Part shown: positions 24,616 through 45,212 of the stretch, in pieces
Position numbering within the stretch: the first letter of the stretch is position 1
How the letters are laid out: each line of letters starts with the position of its first letter
NCBI RefSeq assembly: GCF_036324505.1
Contig: NC_086349.1
Coordinates: 27,809,259-27,873,258 of the forward strand
Direction of reading: 5' to 3'
DNA length: 64,000 bases
From: Eleginops maclovinus
Lineage: Eukaryota > Chordata > Actinopteri > Perciformes > Eleginopidae
Notes under the pieces: model-generated
What the model was told of the DNA's origin: nothing
Database searches by the model: none
Seen by the model: only the letters and a program-made list of their open reading frames with translations
Made by a program: the position numbers and the translations under genes

Positions 24616-25682
24616 GTCAGATGAGACCAAAATAGAGCTTTTTGACAACAAACGTCAAAGGTGGGTTTGGCACAGACAGAAAGATAGCCAGACAGAAAGC
24701 ACCTCATACCCACTGAAGTATGCTGGTGGATCTTTGATGTTGTGGAGCTGTTCTTCTTCCAAAGGCCCGGGACATCCTGTTAGGATACATGGTATCATGG
24801 ACTCTATCAAATACCAGCAGATATTAAATGAAAACCGGACAGCCTCTGCTCGGAGCTTAAGATGGGCCGTGGTTGGACCTTCCAGCAGGACAACGATCCG
24901 AAGCACACCTCAAAATCTACTCCAAAATGGTTTACTGACCACAGAGTAGAGACTTTGCCATGGCCACCACAGTCCCCAGACCTGCATCCTATTGAACATG
25001 TGTGGGAGGGGCTGAAGAGGAGAGTCCACAAGCATCAACCTCGGAATCTGAAGGATCTGGAGACACTCTGAAGAATGGTCTCAGATCCCGTGCCATGTGC
25101 TCACCGAGCTCATCAGGCATCACAGGAGACTCAGCGCTGTACTCCTGGCTAAAGGAGGCTGCACAGCATATGAAATGAAGGGGTGCCAACAATGGTGGCT
25201 CATGTTTTGGGGAGGAAGATTTAAAGTCAGCATTTTTATTTTTGTATAATTTGACTTCAGTAAAAAGGTTTGATTTCTGTTAATATTCTGAATGAAATAT
25301 ATCGAGGAAAACTCTAAAGACAGTTCTTCTTGTTTTGCTCATTTTTACCAAAGGGGGGCCAGTAACTCTGGAGGGCGCTGTGTGTGTATCCACATGTATT
25401 CCATGCTTCATTTAACGATACCTCTGGTGACTATCCGTGTGTCGGGGGCTCACTGGCAGGGATTGTCTGGATTACTTTAGCCGTCCTTATTGTTTGTTGT
25501 TCTCTCTGTGTACAAACAATCCGTACAAACCATGTTGTCATTTTTGGTTGCATATATTATTCTTTCCGTTTCTAATTGACAAACCCTGGTTGTCCAAACG
25601 TAATAGAAAGGCTTTTGATCTGAATAAATCTACTGCATGTGAACTCTGGGTAGAAATCCACATTTTTTAGAACTGTTTTTTA

Positions 25683-25870
25683 GGCGATGCAGTCCCCGAA
25701 AGACCAAGTGCTACCGAGCTGTCCCTGAGCAAGGCACCGTCCCTCCAGTGCCGTACATGTGGCAGCCCACTGCTCCCAACACCAGGATGGGTCAGATGCA
25801 GGATGTACCTCTCCCCTCTGTGGGCCCAGTAAGGGTTCCTCCTGCTCTTCCTGTATCCTGATTGCGTAAT
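25683..25870 (+). mobile_element. SINE remnant, 3' body only
   Basis: Contains GAGCAAGGCACCGTCCC and CCACTGCTCCCAACACC, followed by AGGATGGGTCAGATGCAGG. This matches the body of the SINE at 20165 and, in reverse, the copy at 42330. The tRNA-like head is missing. Confidence 0.6.
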
Positions 25871-26089
25871 CCTGTATCATGTACTCCCATAATACTCTGT
25901 ATGTTGCTTCTGGACTTTAACACGGTGCTTCTGTCTTAGTGTCAGCGTGACATTCAGCTCTGTGAGAATACGCTGATGATAACGTTTATTTATACAGCTC
26001 TGAAACCAGGTTATAGAGCAAAGCACCGAAACAGTATACCAGTATCAGCTCAGAGGATTACTGAAGGAATGCATGCAGAGCTGTAGAGT

Positions 26090-26516
26090 CACTCAGTACT
26101 CTTACTCAAGTACAGCACTTACAGTCTAGAGGTACTTGTACTTTACTTACATATTAAACTACTGTGTACTTTTACTCCACTACATGTATTTAGTACCTTT
26201 AGTTACTTTACAGATTAGGATTAATGATGGTAAATATAATCTCCCTTAAATCAGACTGTAGTTCACCTGCAGTAAATCCAGCAGCTACCCTGCAGTATAC
26301 AAAGCATTCAAACTAGCTGCACCTTTACCAGCTCTGAGAACACTTTAATGATCAATCATTCTAAAACATATCAGAGATATTATTCTGAAATGGACCAATC
26401 AGACAATGACTACTTTTACTGTCGCTACTTTAAGTACATTTAGAGGAGAGTACTTTCTACTTTCACTGGAGGAACATTTAGAATACTTTCACTGTGACAG
26501 AGTATTCCTACACTCT
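26090..26516 (+). repeat. Dispersed repeat with ACTTTACTCAAGTAC ends
   Basis: Starts with GTACTCTTACTCAAGTAC and ACTTTTACTCCACTACATG, and ends with TACACTCTGGTACTTCTAC. The same type of sequence appears at 44690-45405 and 59390-59660. I recognise it as a common percomorph fish repeat but cannot place its class. Its terminal motif is the unit expanded at 26517-27932. Confidence 0.55.
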
Positions 26517-27932
26517 GGTACTTCTACTTTACTCAAGTACAAGATCTGAGTACTTCTACTTTACTCAAGTACAAGACCTGAGTACTTCTACTTTACTCAA
26601 GTACAAGACCTGAGTACTTCTACTTTACTCAAGTACAAGACCTGAGTACTTCTACTTTACTCAAGTACAAGACCTGAGTACTTCTACTTTACTCAAGTAC
26701 AAGACCTGAGTACTTCTACTTTACTCAAGTACAAGACCTGAGTACTTCTACTTTACTCAAGTACAAGACCTGAGTACTTCTACTTTACTCAAGTACAAGA
26801 CCTGAGTACTTCTACTTTACTCAAGTACAAGACCTGAGTACTTCTACTTTACTCAAGTACAAGATCTGAGTACTTCTACTTTACTCAAGTACAAGACCTG
26901 AGTACTTCTACTTTACTCAAGTACAAGACCTGAGTACTTCTACTTTACTCAAGTACAAGACCTGAGTACTTCTACTTTACTCAAGTACAAGACCTGAGTA
27001 CTTCTACTTTACTCAAGTACAAGACCTGAGTACTTCTACTTTACTCAAGTACAAGACCTGAGTACTTCTACTTTACTCAAGTACAAGACCTGAGTACTTC
27101 TACTTTACTCAAGTACAAGATCTGAGTACTTCTACTTTACTCAAGTACAAGATCTGAGTACTTCTACTTTACTCAAGTACAAGATCTGAGTACTTCTACT
27201 TTACTCAAGTACAAGATCTGAGTACTTCTACTTTACTCAAGTACAAGACCTGAGTACTTCTACTTTACTCAAGAACAAGATCTGAGTACTTCTACTTTAC
27301 TCAAGTACAAGATCTGAGTACTTCTACTTTACTCAAGTACAAGACCTGAGTACTTCTACTTTACTCAAGTACAAGACCTGAGTACTTCTACTTTACTCAA
27401 GTACAAGATCTGAGTACTTCTACTTTACTCAAGAACAAGACCTGAGTACTTCTACTTTACTCAAGTACAAGATCTGAGTACTTCTACTTTACTCAAGTAC
27501 AAGACCTGAGTACTTCTACTTTACTCAAGTACAAGACCTGAGTACTTCTACTTTACTCAAGTACAAGACCTGAGTACTTCTACTTTACTCAAGTACAAGA
27601 TCTGAGTACTTCTACTTTACTCAAGTACAAGACCTGAGTACTTCTACTTTACTCAAGTACAAGATCTGAGTACTTCTACTTTACTCAAGTACAAGACCTG
27701 AGTACTTCTACTTTACTCAAGTACAAGATCTGAGTACTTCTACTTTACTCAAGTACAAGATCTGAGTACTTCTACTTTACTCAAGTACAAGACCTGAGTA
27801 CTTCTACTTTACTCAAGTACAAGATCTGAGTACTTCTACTTTACTCAAGTACAAGACCTGAGTACTTCTACTTTTACTCAAGTACAAGATCTGAGTACTT
27901 CTACTACAAGACCTGAGTACTTCTACTTTTAC
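26517..27932 (+). repeat. 32-bp minisatellite, about 44 copies
   Basis: The unit contains GAGTACTTCTACTTTACTC followed by AAGTACAAGAYCT. Copies differ mainly at AAGACCT versus AAGATCT (a BglII-like AGATCT word) and rare AAGAACAAG changes. The last copies are irregular. The unit is the end motif of the adjoining dispersed repeat, so the array most likely grew from it. The 32-bp period is not a multiple of three, so no long frames result. Confidence 0.96.
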
Positions 27933-28416
27933 GGAGTATTTTAGGACCCCAGAATGTGTACCTGTGTACTTTTGTCCTGTAGTTTCAACACGTGTCGACT
28001 ATTCAGACTAAGTCTTTAATCTTTACATCCTGAGTGTATTCTGAATACCCCCCCCCCCCCCACTGCTCCTGTGTGATGAGTTAAACCTTTTTATTTCCCA
28101 GTGTAACAAAAGGACACACACACACCGAGAGGTTACACTCAATAAGATTATTTATGTTATCGTACAATCTGCATTTTTTAACAAATAATAATAAAAAAAG
28201 GTGAGTAACATGTACAGTATTCAAGGGTCAAATGTGAGGCGGGCCAGAGGGGGTCCACCCACAGCTCCAGTGATGGGGGGCGCTCAATAACGGTGTGTGT
28301 GTGTACTGATATATACGCGTGTGTGTACTGATATATATGTGTGTGTGTGTGTGTACTGATATATGTGTGTGTGTGTGTGTGTGTGTTTGCTCTACGTGTG
28401 TATATGTATCTGTTTG

Positions 28417-28453
<37 letters not shown>

Positions 28454-28568
28454 TGTTTGCTCTATGTGTATACAGATCTGTGTGTGTGTGAAGTGACATG
28501 GTAAGGGGGTGAGAGCTAACAGAGGGGGGGGAGGAACAAATGGAGGAAGCAGGGGGGGTGGGGGGGTC
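27933..28568. other. 3' flank of ube2v1 with TG-rich repeats
   Basis: Contains a poly-C run near 28051, a minus-strand AATAAA at 28090-28095 that could end the ube2v1 message, and a TG/TATATG-rich compound microsatellite at about 28290-28490. No separate gene recognised. Confidence 0.6.
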
Positions 28569-36344
<7,776 letters not shown>

Positions 36345-36737
36345 CTTGTCGCTACACTGCGGGAGCGCGCGCGTTATTTTGCCATTGTCACCAAACGATG
36401 CGTGCGCGTGAAAAAAACGCTGGGCATCGCTTCCTTTGTTTGCGTGTTTAACTAGAAGATAGAAAATACTGTGCAACGATTCTAATGTAAAACATCGGCA
36501 GAGAAAGGAGTACAAACCCAGTCCGATTATTGTTGATGTTTGATTTGCCATATATTTTAGTACAGGTATGATATTTCATTCCACATTCACTGTCATCATT
36601 AAACCCATCAAAAGGATTTTTTTGTTAACACCATGGCCATTAGAGCATACATCCTGCTTTATTCTATATCAAGCTGTGTTTCTAAAAACCTGGGTTCACC
36701 ACTGTAGTGTATTGTTGACACCAGGTTGTGCCATATA

Positions 36738-38338
36738 CAGTGGGGCAAAAAAGTATTTAGTCAGCCACCAATTGTGCAGGTTCTCCTATTTAAAAAGATG
36801 AGAGAGGTCTGTAATTTTTATCATAGGTATACCTCAACTATGAGAGACAGAATGAGAAAAAAAAATCCAGGAAATCACATTGTAGGATTTTTAATGAATT
36901 TATTTTCAAATGATTGTGGAAATAAGTATTTGGTCAATAACAAAAGTTCATCTCAATACTTTGTTATATACCCTTTGTTGGCAATGACAGAGGTCAAACG
37001 TTTTCTGTAAGTCTTCACAAGGTTTCCACACTGTTGCTGGTATTTTGGCCCATTCCTCCATGCAGATCTCCTCTAAAGCAGTGATGTTTTGGGGCTGTCA
37101 CTGGGCAACACGGACTTTCAACTCCCTCCAAAGATTTTCTATGGGGTTGAGATCTGGAGACTGGCAAGGCCACTCCAGGACCTTGAAATGCTTCTTACGA
37201 AGCCACTCCTTCGTTGCCCTGGCGGTGTGTTTGGGATCATTGTCATGCTGAAAGACCCAGCCACGCTTCATCTTCAGTGCCCTTGCTGATGGAAGGAGGT
37301 TTTCACTCAAAATCTCACGATACATGGCCCCATTCATTCTTTCCTTTACACGGATCAGTCGTCCTGGTCCCTTTGCAGAAAAACAGCCCCAAAGCATGAT
37401 GTTTCCACCCCCATGCTTCACAGTAGGTATGGTGTTCTTTGGATGCAACTCTGCATTCTTTCTCCTCCAAACACGACGAGTTGAGTTTTTACCAAAAAGT
37501 TCTATTTTGGTTTCATCTGACCATATGACATTCTCCCAGTCCTCTTCTGGATCATCCAAATGCCCTCTAGCAAACTTCAGACGGGCCTGGACATGTACTG
37601 GCTTAAGCAGGGGGACACGTCTGGAACTGCAGGATTTAAGTCCCTGGCGGCGTAGTGTGTTACTGATGGTAGCCTCTGTTACTTTGGTCCCAGCTCTCTG
37701 CAGGTCATTCACTAGGTCCCCCCGTGTGGTTCTGGGATTTTTGCTCACCGTTCTTGTGATCATTTTGACCCCACGGGGTGAGATCTTGCGTGGAGCCCCA
37801 GATGGAGGGAGATTAGCAGTGGTCTTGTATGTCTTCCATTTTCTAATAATTGCTCCCACAGTTGATTTCTTCACACCAAGCTGCTTACCTATTGCAGATT
37901 CAGTTTTCCCAGCCTGGTGCAGGTCTACAATTTTGTCTCTGGTCTCCTTTGACAGCTCTTTGGTCTTGGCCATAGTGGAGTTTGGAGTATGACTGTTTGA
38001 GGTTGTGGACAGGTGTCTTTTATACTGATAACCAGTTCAAAAAGGTGCCATTAATACAGGTAACGAGTGGAGGACAGAGGAGCCTCTTAAAGAAGAAGTT
38101 ACAGGTCTGTGAGAGCCAGAAATCTTGCTTGTTTGTAGGTGACCAAATACTTATTTTACAGAGGAATTTATAATGAATTCATTAAAAATCCTACAATGTG
38201 ATTTCCTGGATTTTTTTTTCTCATTCTGCCTCTCATAGTTGAAGTGTACCTATGATAAAAATTACAGGCCTCTCTCATCTTTTTAAATGGGAGAACTTGC
38301 ACAATTGGTGGCTGACTAAATACTTTTTTGCCCCACTG
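36738..38338 (-). mobile_element. Complete Tc1-like transposon, 1601 bp
   Basis: Bounded by TA duplications (36736-36737 and 38339-38340). Both ends read CAGTGGGGCAAAAAAGTATT inwards, with terminal inverted repeats of about 165 bp that are almost identical. It lies about 390 bp from ube2v1 exon 1, on its upstream side. The equivalent position in the left copy (about 32463) has no insertion. I recognise the sequence as a Tc1 family shared widely among teleosts and also reported in lampreys. Confidence 0.95.
37098..37973 (-). pseudogene. Tc1 transposase, C-terminally truncated by a stop codon
   Basis: Starts [20 protein letters not shown]. Residues 1-110 are the paired-like helix-turn-helix DNA-binding region. 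The DD34E catalytic triad is intact at Asp153 (IWSDETK), Asp244 ([10 protein letters not shown]) and Glu279 (DLNPIENLW). The frame stops after residue 291 at TGA (37098-37100), where family members have an Arg codon. CGA to TGA is a CpG-type transition. The remaining 45-50 codons are still readable to about 36950, but near 37028 they are shifted relative to the usual C-terminus, consistent with a 2-base loss. Usual length is about 340 residues. The copy is probably inactive, though catalytic residues remain. Confidence 0.9.
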
Positions 38339-39073
38339 TACAATAGTCCTGGTTTTCTAACGTTCTTAGGATGGGATAGACCTTCTGGGGTCATATCAGA
38401 GACATAATGAGAGCCAAACACAGGACGGTACAAAAGATATTCATTGATGTTCATACACGTAATTGTAAGTGATTGTATTTTTGTTCAGAGGGATTTATAT
38501 TACTTCCAAAACAACGTTTCTAATCCAAAGCAGAGAAAGAATGAACCAGAGAGAAACAGGTAGCAGTAACCATCAACCCTTTATTTAGTTTACTTATAAA
38601 TACAGGTTAATATTATGTACATTGTAGGTCTCCCAACTGGAAGACAACAGAAAGGCATCGAGGCATTTTTCTGATATCTAGAACTGCGTCACCACCAGAA
38701 CCAACCGGAACCGACTAGCACATCCAGACAGGAAGCTCGACGCTCGGACACTTCTTCCCAAAAACTCCGGGAACATTTACAGAAACCAATCAGGGAGAGG
38801 ATAAGGCAATTCAATTAGACGTCCAGGGATCATTACAGAAAGTGATTTCAACACACCCCCCCATCCCAGACATATGGCTGCTATAAAACCTTTTATCATG
38901 TTGACAACAATCGGATTGAAAACGAGTGACTTCAAAAACATTTCTCAATTAAATAACAACTTCACTGTGATCTTTTCTCCACAAGTTGGTAATTACCTAC
39001 AATCCTTAATGCATATTAGATCCAAAATCACAACCAGACGACCATAAAAAGCACTTTTAGCGACAAAGATCAC

Positions 39074-41727
39074 ACGATCTGTCTTTATTGTAATAAGAGT
39101 CATGTTAGACCTAAAAACACACATCTGATGAGTCACTCTTTGGTTTGAGGTCCATCACGACTCGGCAAGTCATTTTAATTGCTTTAAAAGAAAAAGTGTT
39201 TATTGATGTCTTAACAAATTATTTTATTTGGAGGAATTGAAGATTATTATTTTGTGGTTCTCTTCTAAAGTTTTTATTAAACCAATAATTATGGCATTTA
39301 CAGAATCTCTGACCTTACTTAAAAAAACTACATACCATACATTACTTATCTCCACATCCAAACGCTGAAACTCCTATTTATAAAATAAGCCGTCCGTTAA
39401 ACGTTACTGCAGTTCAAACTGTGACACACACCAACACACACTGACCTCTACAACCTGCTGCTGACCTCCATGAACAACAATATATAATCAAGTATAAAGG
39501 ATTAACAATAAGTTCAATATTACAGAACAGAAAGCATCAATTTGGCTTCAGATTCACTGTATACTTATTTTAAATAGTCTACTAGGAGTAGCTCCTCCCA
39601 TTCCATTTGTACTTCAGTCACTCAGCCCTTTTAGATTCTCTAACGGGGCCCTAAGCTCAGTATTTAGTGGCTCTACTGGGACAAAAAGGCTCTTTAGAGA
39701 TGTCCCGCCCCTCAGCCTATCACGTACAATGTGTCGGAGCGATAGCCAATAGGAGTGCGAGTGTTCCACGGTGATGTCACTATGTTCCAGTGGAGGTGTT
39801 TCAGCAGATGTTTTAATATCATTTTGTCAAAGAAAGTTACTTTAATTCATCAAGATGTTTCTGGAGTTTGTTGGACTCTTTGTGGAGGCGTGTGAGCAGA
39901 AGAAATCAGGGCGAGTAACTGATGTAAAAAATGATCCATTTCGGTGTTGAAGTATCCCATAAACCTTAAAACATGTAGGATCTATTCAACAACATTTAGA
40001 TATTTTCTAACATTTGCTCAGAATTAGGGGTGGTCTTTAAAAGCAGCCCGATCAGAGTTCTGCTGACCCAGACCGTCACTTGGAGAACCCCATGCTCTAT
40101 GCATGCACACATCAGTACTTCAGTTACAGTCATTTTATATCATGCAGATTAAGCATCTAACTTCTGAAGCTCCAAACTGAAAAGCCACTCTGTGTAAACG
40201 AGTAGAAAAAGAAAGGCATTGAACCAGATGATTAAGACGTATGGTTTCCTCTTATTGCACTGCATAGTTATTCGCTGTACAACACATTTACAGATTACCC
40301 ACCGAAGCTTCAAAATCAACAATGCTCAGTCAATGAACTACACGATGTCTTCCTCCAGCGGTTACAAAGAAAAGCAGGATGTGAGGAGTGAACACGGCGC
40401 TGGCACATAACAGACGAACTCAAAAAGACACCGATGCATCTGTGATGCTAAGGCAGCTCGACTAAAGTGCAGTGTGATCATCCGGAGGGGAAGCCTCCAC
40501 AGAGAGCACACCATCGTCTGCGGAACACAAGTTAGCATCACCGCTGCCCACCGTCACACACTTCAGTCTGAGACAACAATCCTAACTGTGGGGCTGCAAG
40601 TGATGGTTCATTTCCCCGTTCATCATTCTGTAGATTATCTTGTAATGATCACATGGTAGTGATGTCTTTAAAGGCTTCTTATTTGTCAGTCCAAACCCCA
40701 AAGATATTTGATAGATATTTTTCTCCATATTTGAGAGGCTATTGAGATGTCAAATAATAATCCAAATCACATTCAGAGAGCCAGATATTTGGCGATAACG
40801 AGCTTTATAGTTTACGCTAGCCAGCTTGTTCAATAGGTAGCTAACGAAAGCTAGCTAACTAGTTATAGACAACAAACTAGCTTGTAAAGTAGATAGCTGA
40901 CATTCGCTAGCCAGTTTAGCAGATAGAAAGCTAAAGTTTGCTAGCTAAACACAGTGACAGGTTAACTGAGTTTGGTCACTAGGTTAACTTGTGTTTATAA
41001 ATGTCAACACTGGGGACCTTTGTCTTGTTTGTCAGTCCAAACCCCAAATACATTAACTTTAATATGAAATCTCTATACCTGAGAGGCTGATGCTGGTTAA
41101 GTGTTGTTTAATTGTTGCAGCCCTACAGATAGCAGGTCGGACCTGTCGTTCAGTTCTTGTCTCTGAATGAACCCACTAAAGTAATCCAGTCTGCCTCTGC
41201 AGCTGAAGTCATCATCGCCTGAGACCAGCAAGCCAAATATTAAACATGGTCGCCTGCAGCTGAACCAAAGTGTGCAAGAAATCTACAAATGTAAGTAATT
41301 ACATTAAATGTAAGCGTTTTGTTCTTTAGCTATCAACATGCCTACCATGGCCCTGATCCAGTTTCATTATTAGCACATCAAAGATGCAAAAAGGCAAACA
41401 AAAAGCTAAATATATAATGAGACTTATCCGCCCTCAGAAAAGCGAGTTTGACTCTGTCGTAGGATTGTTTGAGGGAAACCCTTTAAATATTCTTCGTAGC
41501 AAAAGCACTGAGAGTAAATAGCCTCCAGAAAGTGATGTTAGACAGAGTGGAGGATATATTGCAGTCGGAAGCGAGGATCTCCACGAGTGAGTGATGAAAG
41601 CAGAGCGCTCCTCTTGAACAGACTTAAAGCTATGGCATCAGAATGCGTCTGTTAGTCTATGGTTTACAGTCTGTGAGCGGCAGAGGAGCCAGGTCTTCTG
41701 AGGTAGGAAGCAGGAAGTCTGCAGTGG
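39074..41727. other. peds1-ube2v1 intergenic region
   Basis: No protein-coding exons recognised. It contains a second copy of a dispersed repeat (39590-39800) and a block at 40800-40950 built from GCTAGCTAA-type words. The space would be intronic in a peds1-ube2v1 readthrough transcript. Confidence 0.6.
39590..39800 (+). repeat. Dispersed repeat family, copy 2
   Basis: Shares CAATGTGTCGGAGCGATAGC-like sequence, then CCAATAGGAGTG and GTGATGTCACTATG, with 18430-18660 in the same order. Class unknown. Confidence 0.5.
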
Positions 41728-44700
41728 TTACTGGACTTTCTGAGCCCACTTCAGGTCGTCGGCCCGGGGCTTCTCCCCCGTCACACTCTGGATCAGATCC
41801 TCCAGGTTCCTCCAGAAGCCCAGCCTCTCCAGAGGGTAGTTCAGCCAGCCTGCAGGGAGGGAGAAAGCAGTGAGAATCACACCATCTCAGGCTGACCTAT
41901 AAAGGGGATTCACCTGGTGCTCCGCCTGTTCTGCTCCCGCCTTATAATGTCTTGGTTCTTCCAGTTCGAGGGTATTGCATCACTTTGTATTTATCAAACT
42001 GTTTTTTATTCAAGAAGCTAACCATTGAAAGCTATCCGTGTTTCTAAAGGGCCGCTGCGTCCTGTGCTTTTCTTTTTGCGGGAGAGAGCGAGAGTCCAGA
42101 TGTCAGACAAAGAGAGTGAAAGTCAAACATCAGTAGGAGTGTGGTGAGAAGGAGACTGGGGGTTTTAAGGAAGTGGGATGGGAAGTTGGGAGTAGTCAGA
42201 GACAAACCGGAGGTGGAGGACAGCAGCCAGAGATTCAAGGGACCCTAAAAACTCGTAGAAAGACAAGGTAAACGTAACTCATTTTATATTTTAGGAACCC
42301 TTAATCTTCCCATAGAGAGGAAATTTTACATCCTGCATCTGACCCATCCTAGTGTGAGGAGCAGTGGGCTGCCATATGTACAGCGCCCGGGAGCAGTGTG
42401 GAACGGTGCCTTGCTCAGGGACACCACGGTAGCACTAAGTCTTTCTGGGACATGAACTGGTGACCTTCCAGTCCCTATGGACTTTGCCCCACCGCCGTCA
42501 TGTGAAAGAGGAGTAGTTTCAGGGATCAGGTTGGAGCAAAAAGACTAGCAGTCAAACAGAAGAGGTTTATTTACCTGGAGAGGACAGAAGTCCGAGAGCC
42601 TCTGTAACTGAGAAGAAGTACAGTAGAGGTTCTCACTCGGCACTGACTGTTTTATACCGTGTTTCATCTTGGTAAAGCACTTTGAATTGCCTTGTGTTGA
42701 AAGCTGCTGTATGAATAAACCTGCCTCGTGCTCAGCGCCGCTCTGAAGGATTGTGTTAGGTCAGGCACCAGTACCAGAACCAGACTACTTTAGTGGTTGA
42801 TGTGTGTCTCTTTGGGTCATTTAGTTTCCCTTTCTGAGTTTCTTTGGGGGTGTTTGTGTGTCTTTTTCTAATAGCTTTCTGTCTGTCATTCTGTATGTAA
42901 AGGCCGGGTGGGGGGGGCCTTGAAGCAGAATGACAGCGTTAGGATTGACCCAGGTTTCAATCCTCCTGTGAGGTACCGGTACCCAGGACTGCTGAGGTTT
43001 GACCCCTGGAGGACGCAGAAGCAGTGTGTCCCCCCTTCTCCCATCACGCTCACCTGTGGTGATGCAGAAGTAGGTCTCGTGGGGGGAGACGTGGTGCACT
43101 CGGTGGTGCTTGCGGGGGAGGATGATCTTGCAGTCCTGCAGGAACACCACCCAGCGTGGCAGCCCGAAGTACGTGTGCGACCACTTGTGGATCTGGTTGG
43201 TGAGGGTCACGAAGATGGCGAGGGCGAACAGGTAGCAGTACCACGGGTAGCTGTGATACACCTCCGCTGTGGAGAGGAGACATGGTCATCCTCTCAGAGG
43301 GGATACTTTACAGCGCTTAAGATGTTACTTTGTGAGAGAGAATCTCACCGGGGGGGAGGGTGAGGAAGCTGAAGGCCATGTGGGCTAAAGGGAGGATGGT
43401 CAGCATGCAGTTGTCCCCGTTGGTCTCGATGAAGTCGTGGCGGGTGATGGCCGTGGGGTCGATGTGATGCTCTCTGAAGGGCCGGATAAAGGCCTGAAAC
43501 AGAACGAGAGATGCACAAATACGAGGTTTACATGCACGCTAATATCAGATATTATTCTTTATGAAGAGGACAGTATTCCCAGTCTGATACAAGCCATTCG
43601 GCTACAATGCATGGACACGACCTCCGTCATTTTGCTGATTTGCCATTGAGTTTAAATGCTTGTTTGTCATTAAATATTTTAAGCAAACATGAAGCACGTT
43701 GTGCCCTCTGTCTCTACAGTAAAGACACTGGATGTCCAACAAAATCCTTCAAAGAAAATCCATTATTTAAAGTACAAACAGTGGATGTCTTACCTTTCCA
43801 AAGATGGGCAGATCTACTGACCCCCAGGTATCGGCCCCCCAGTGAACGAGTCCCGACGCGAAGTCAGCGGTGAGGATTCCCGCCACTGAAGCAACATTTA
43901 GGACGAGAACAATGATTTAAATACAGAGAAGTGGAGTTTAAAAATCAGCATAACACTACGATCTCTCACCAGCGCTCAGCAGGATGGACCACAGGTGTCC
44001 CAGGTGGAAGTTGGCAAGAAGGTGAAAGAAGTTGAAGGCCATGAGAGAGAAGCAGAGGACGACGCTGAACCACTCCTGACATCTTTTACCTGGAGGGAAA
44101 CTCACAGAGAGAGAGAGTCTGATATTAGTGAAAGCACGACTCTGATTACATTATCAGTCCTCGTGACGTCATCCAAAAGTTAGAGAGCCAGGAGACATGA
44201 CCAGCTGTTTACTCACTGTCTCAACATTTCTCTGCACACTGACGGGAAGTGAAACCTGAGACAGCCTTTCACATCTTATAGCTCCAAGGTCTTTAAAAAA
44301 AAAAGATATCAACAGGAGAGGAGAGTATTTGAAGAGAGGACGTGAAGGTCTTTAACTTCATCGAGTTCAAATGCTGTGTTGCTTTGAGCCGGGAACAGAA
44401 AAATAGCATTACTTATGGATGGATAGTGAAACAATACTAAAAATGACAACAAAGAGGTAAAAAAGCTGCGAGGAGAGACAAAGACACTCACACAACCACA
44501 GGAGACAAAAGAAACACACAATGTGCTCAGAGACTAAGAAGTGGAACTTCATCGAGTGGTTTAACAAGACACTAAAAGCGGCGTATCAACCATAAAGGCT
44601 GTCTGCACGTCCATTACCTGATAACCCACCTCTATCTGTCTCACTGTGCACAGGTGGAGGCATTAAAGGCCTGTATCTCTCCTGACACGTGAGTATTTGC

Positions 44701-45117
44701 ATTTAATGCCACTGTGTACTTCTACTCCAGTAAATATTGTACTTCTACTCCAGTAAATATTGTACTTCTACTCCAGTAAATATTGTACTTCTACTCCAGT
44801 AAATATTGTACTTCTACTCCAGTAAATATTGTACTTCTACTCCAGTAAATATTGTACTTCTACTCCACTAGCTTTAGTTACTTTCCATCATTAAAAAGCA
44901 AAGTGTTCAAAAGATACTGGATCCTTGAAGACAAGGTTCAAATAACCCAATGGATGACAAACAAGTTAAACAGAAAGAAGTAAACAACAACAATGTGTGT
45001 ATCAGAACGTTGTTTGTGCCCAAAAGTAACATGCTAATTGGTGATCAAGTTTAATCATGTCATATGTGTTATAAAATATCACATGGAGGAAAAGCACTTT
45101 CACTGATCACATGTTTA

Positions 45118-45212
<95 letters not shown>

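Larger units (their letters stand above)
22832..25365 (+). mobile_element. Decayed Tc1-like element, interrupted by a hAT insertion
   Basis: The left end (ACAATTATTGGCTCCCCT) and the right end (CCAGTAACTCTGGAGGGCG region) are weakly inverted, as in Tc1 families beginning with ATTGGCACC-type sequence. The body translates to transposase pieces: [11 protein letters not shown] is split across the hAT insertion, then [33 protein letters not shown] and [17 protein letters not shown], with frameshifts between them. These cover the DDE catalytic parts of a Tc1 transposase, so this was once a full element. End positions are approximate. Confidence 0.75.
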
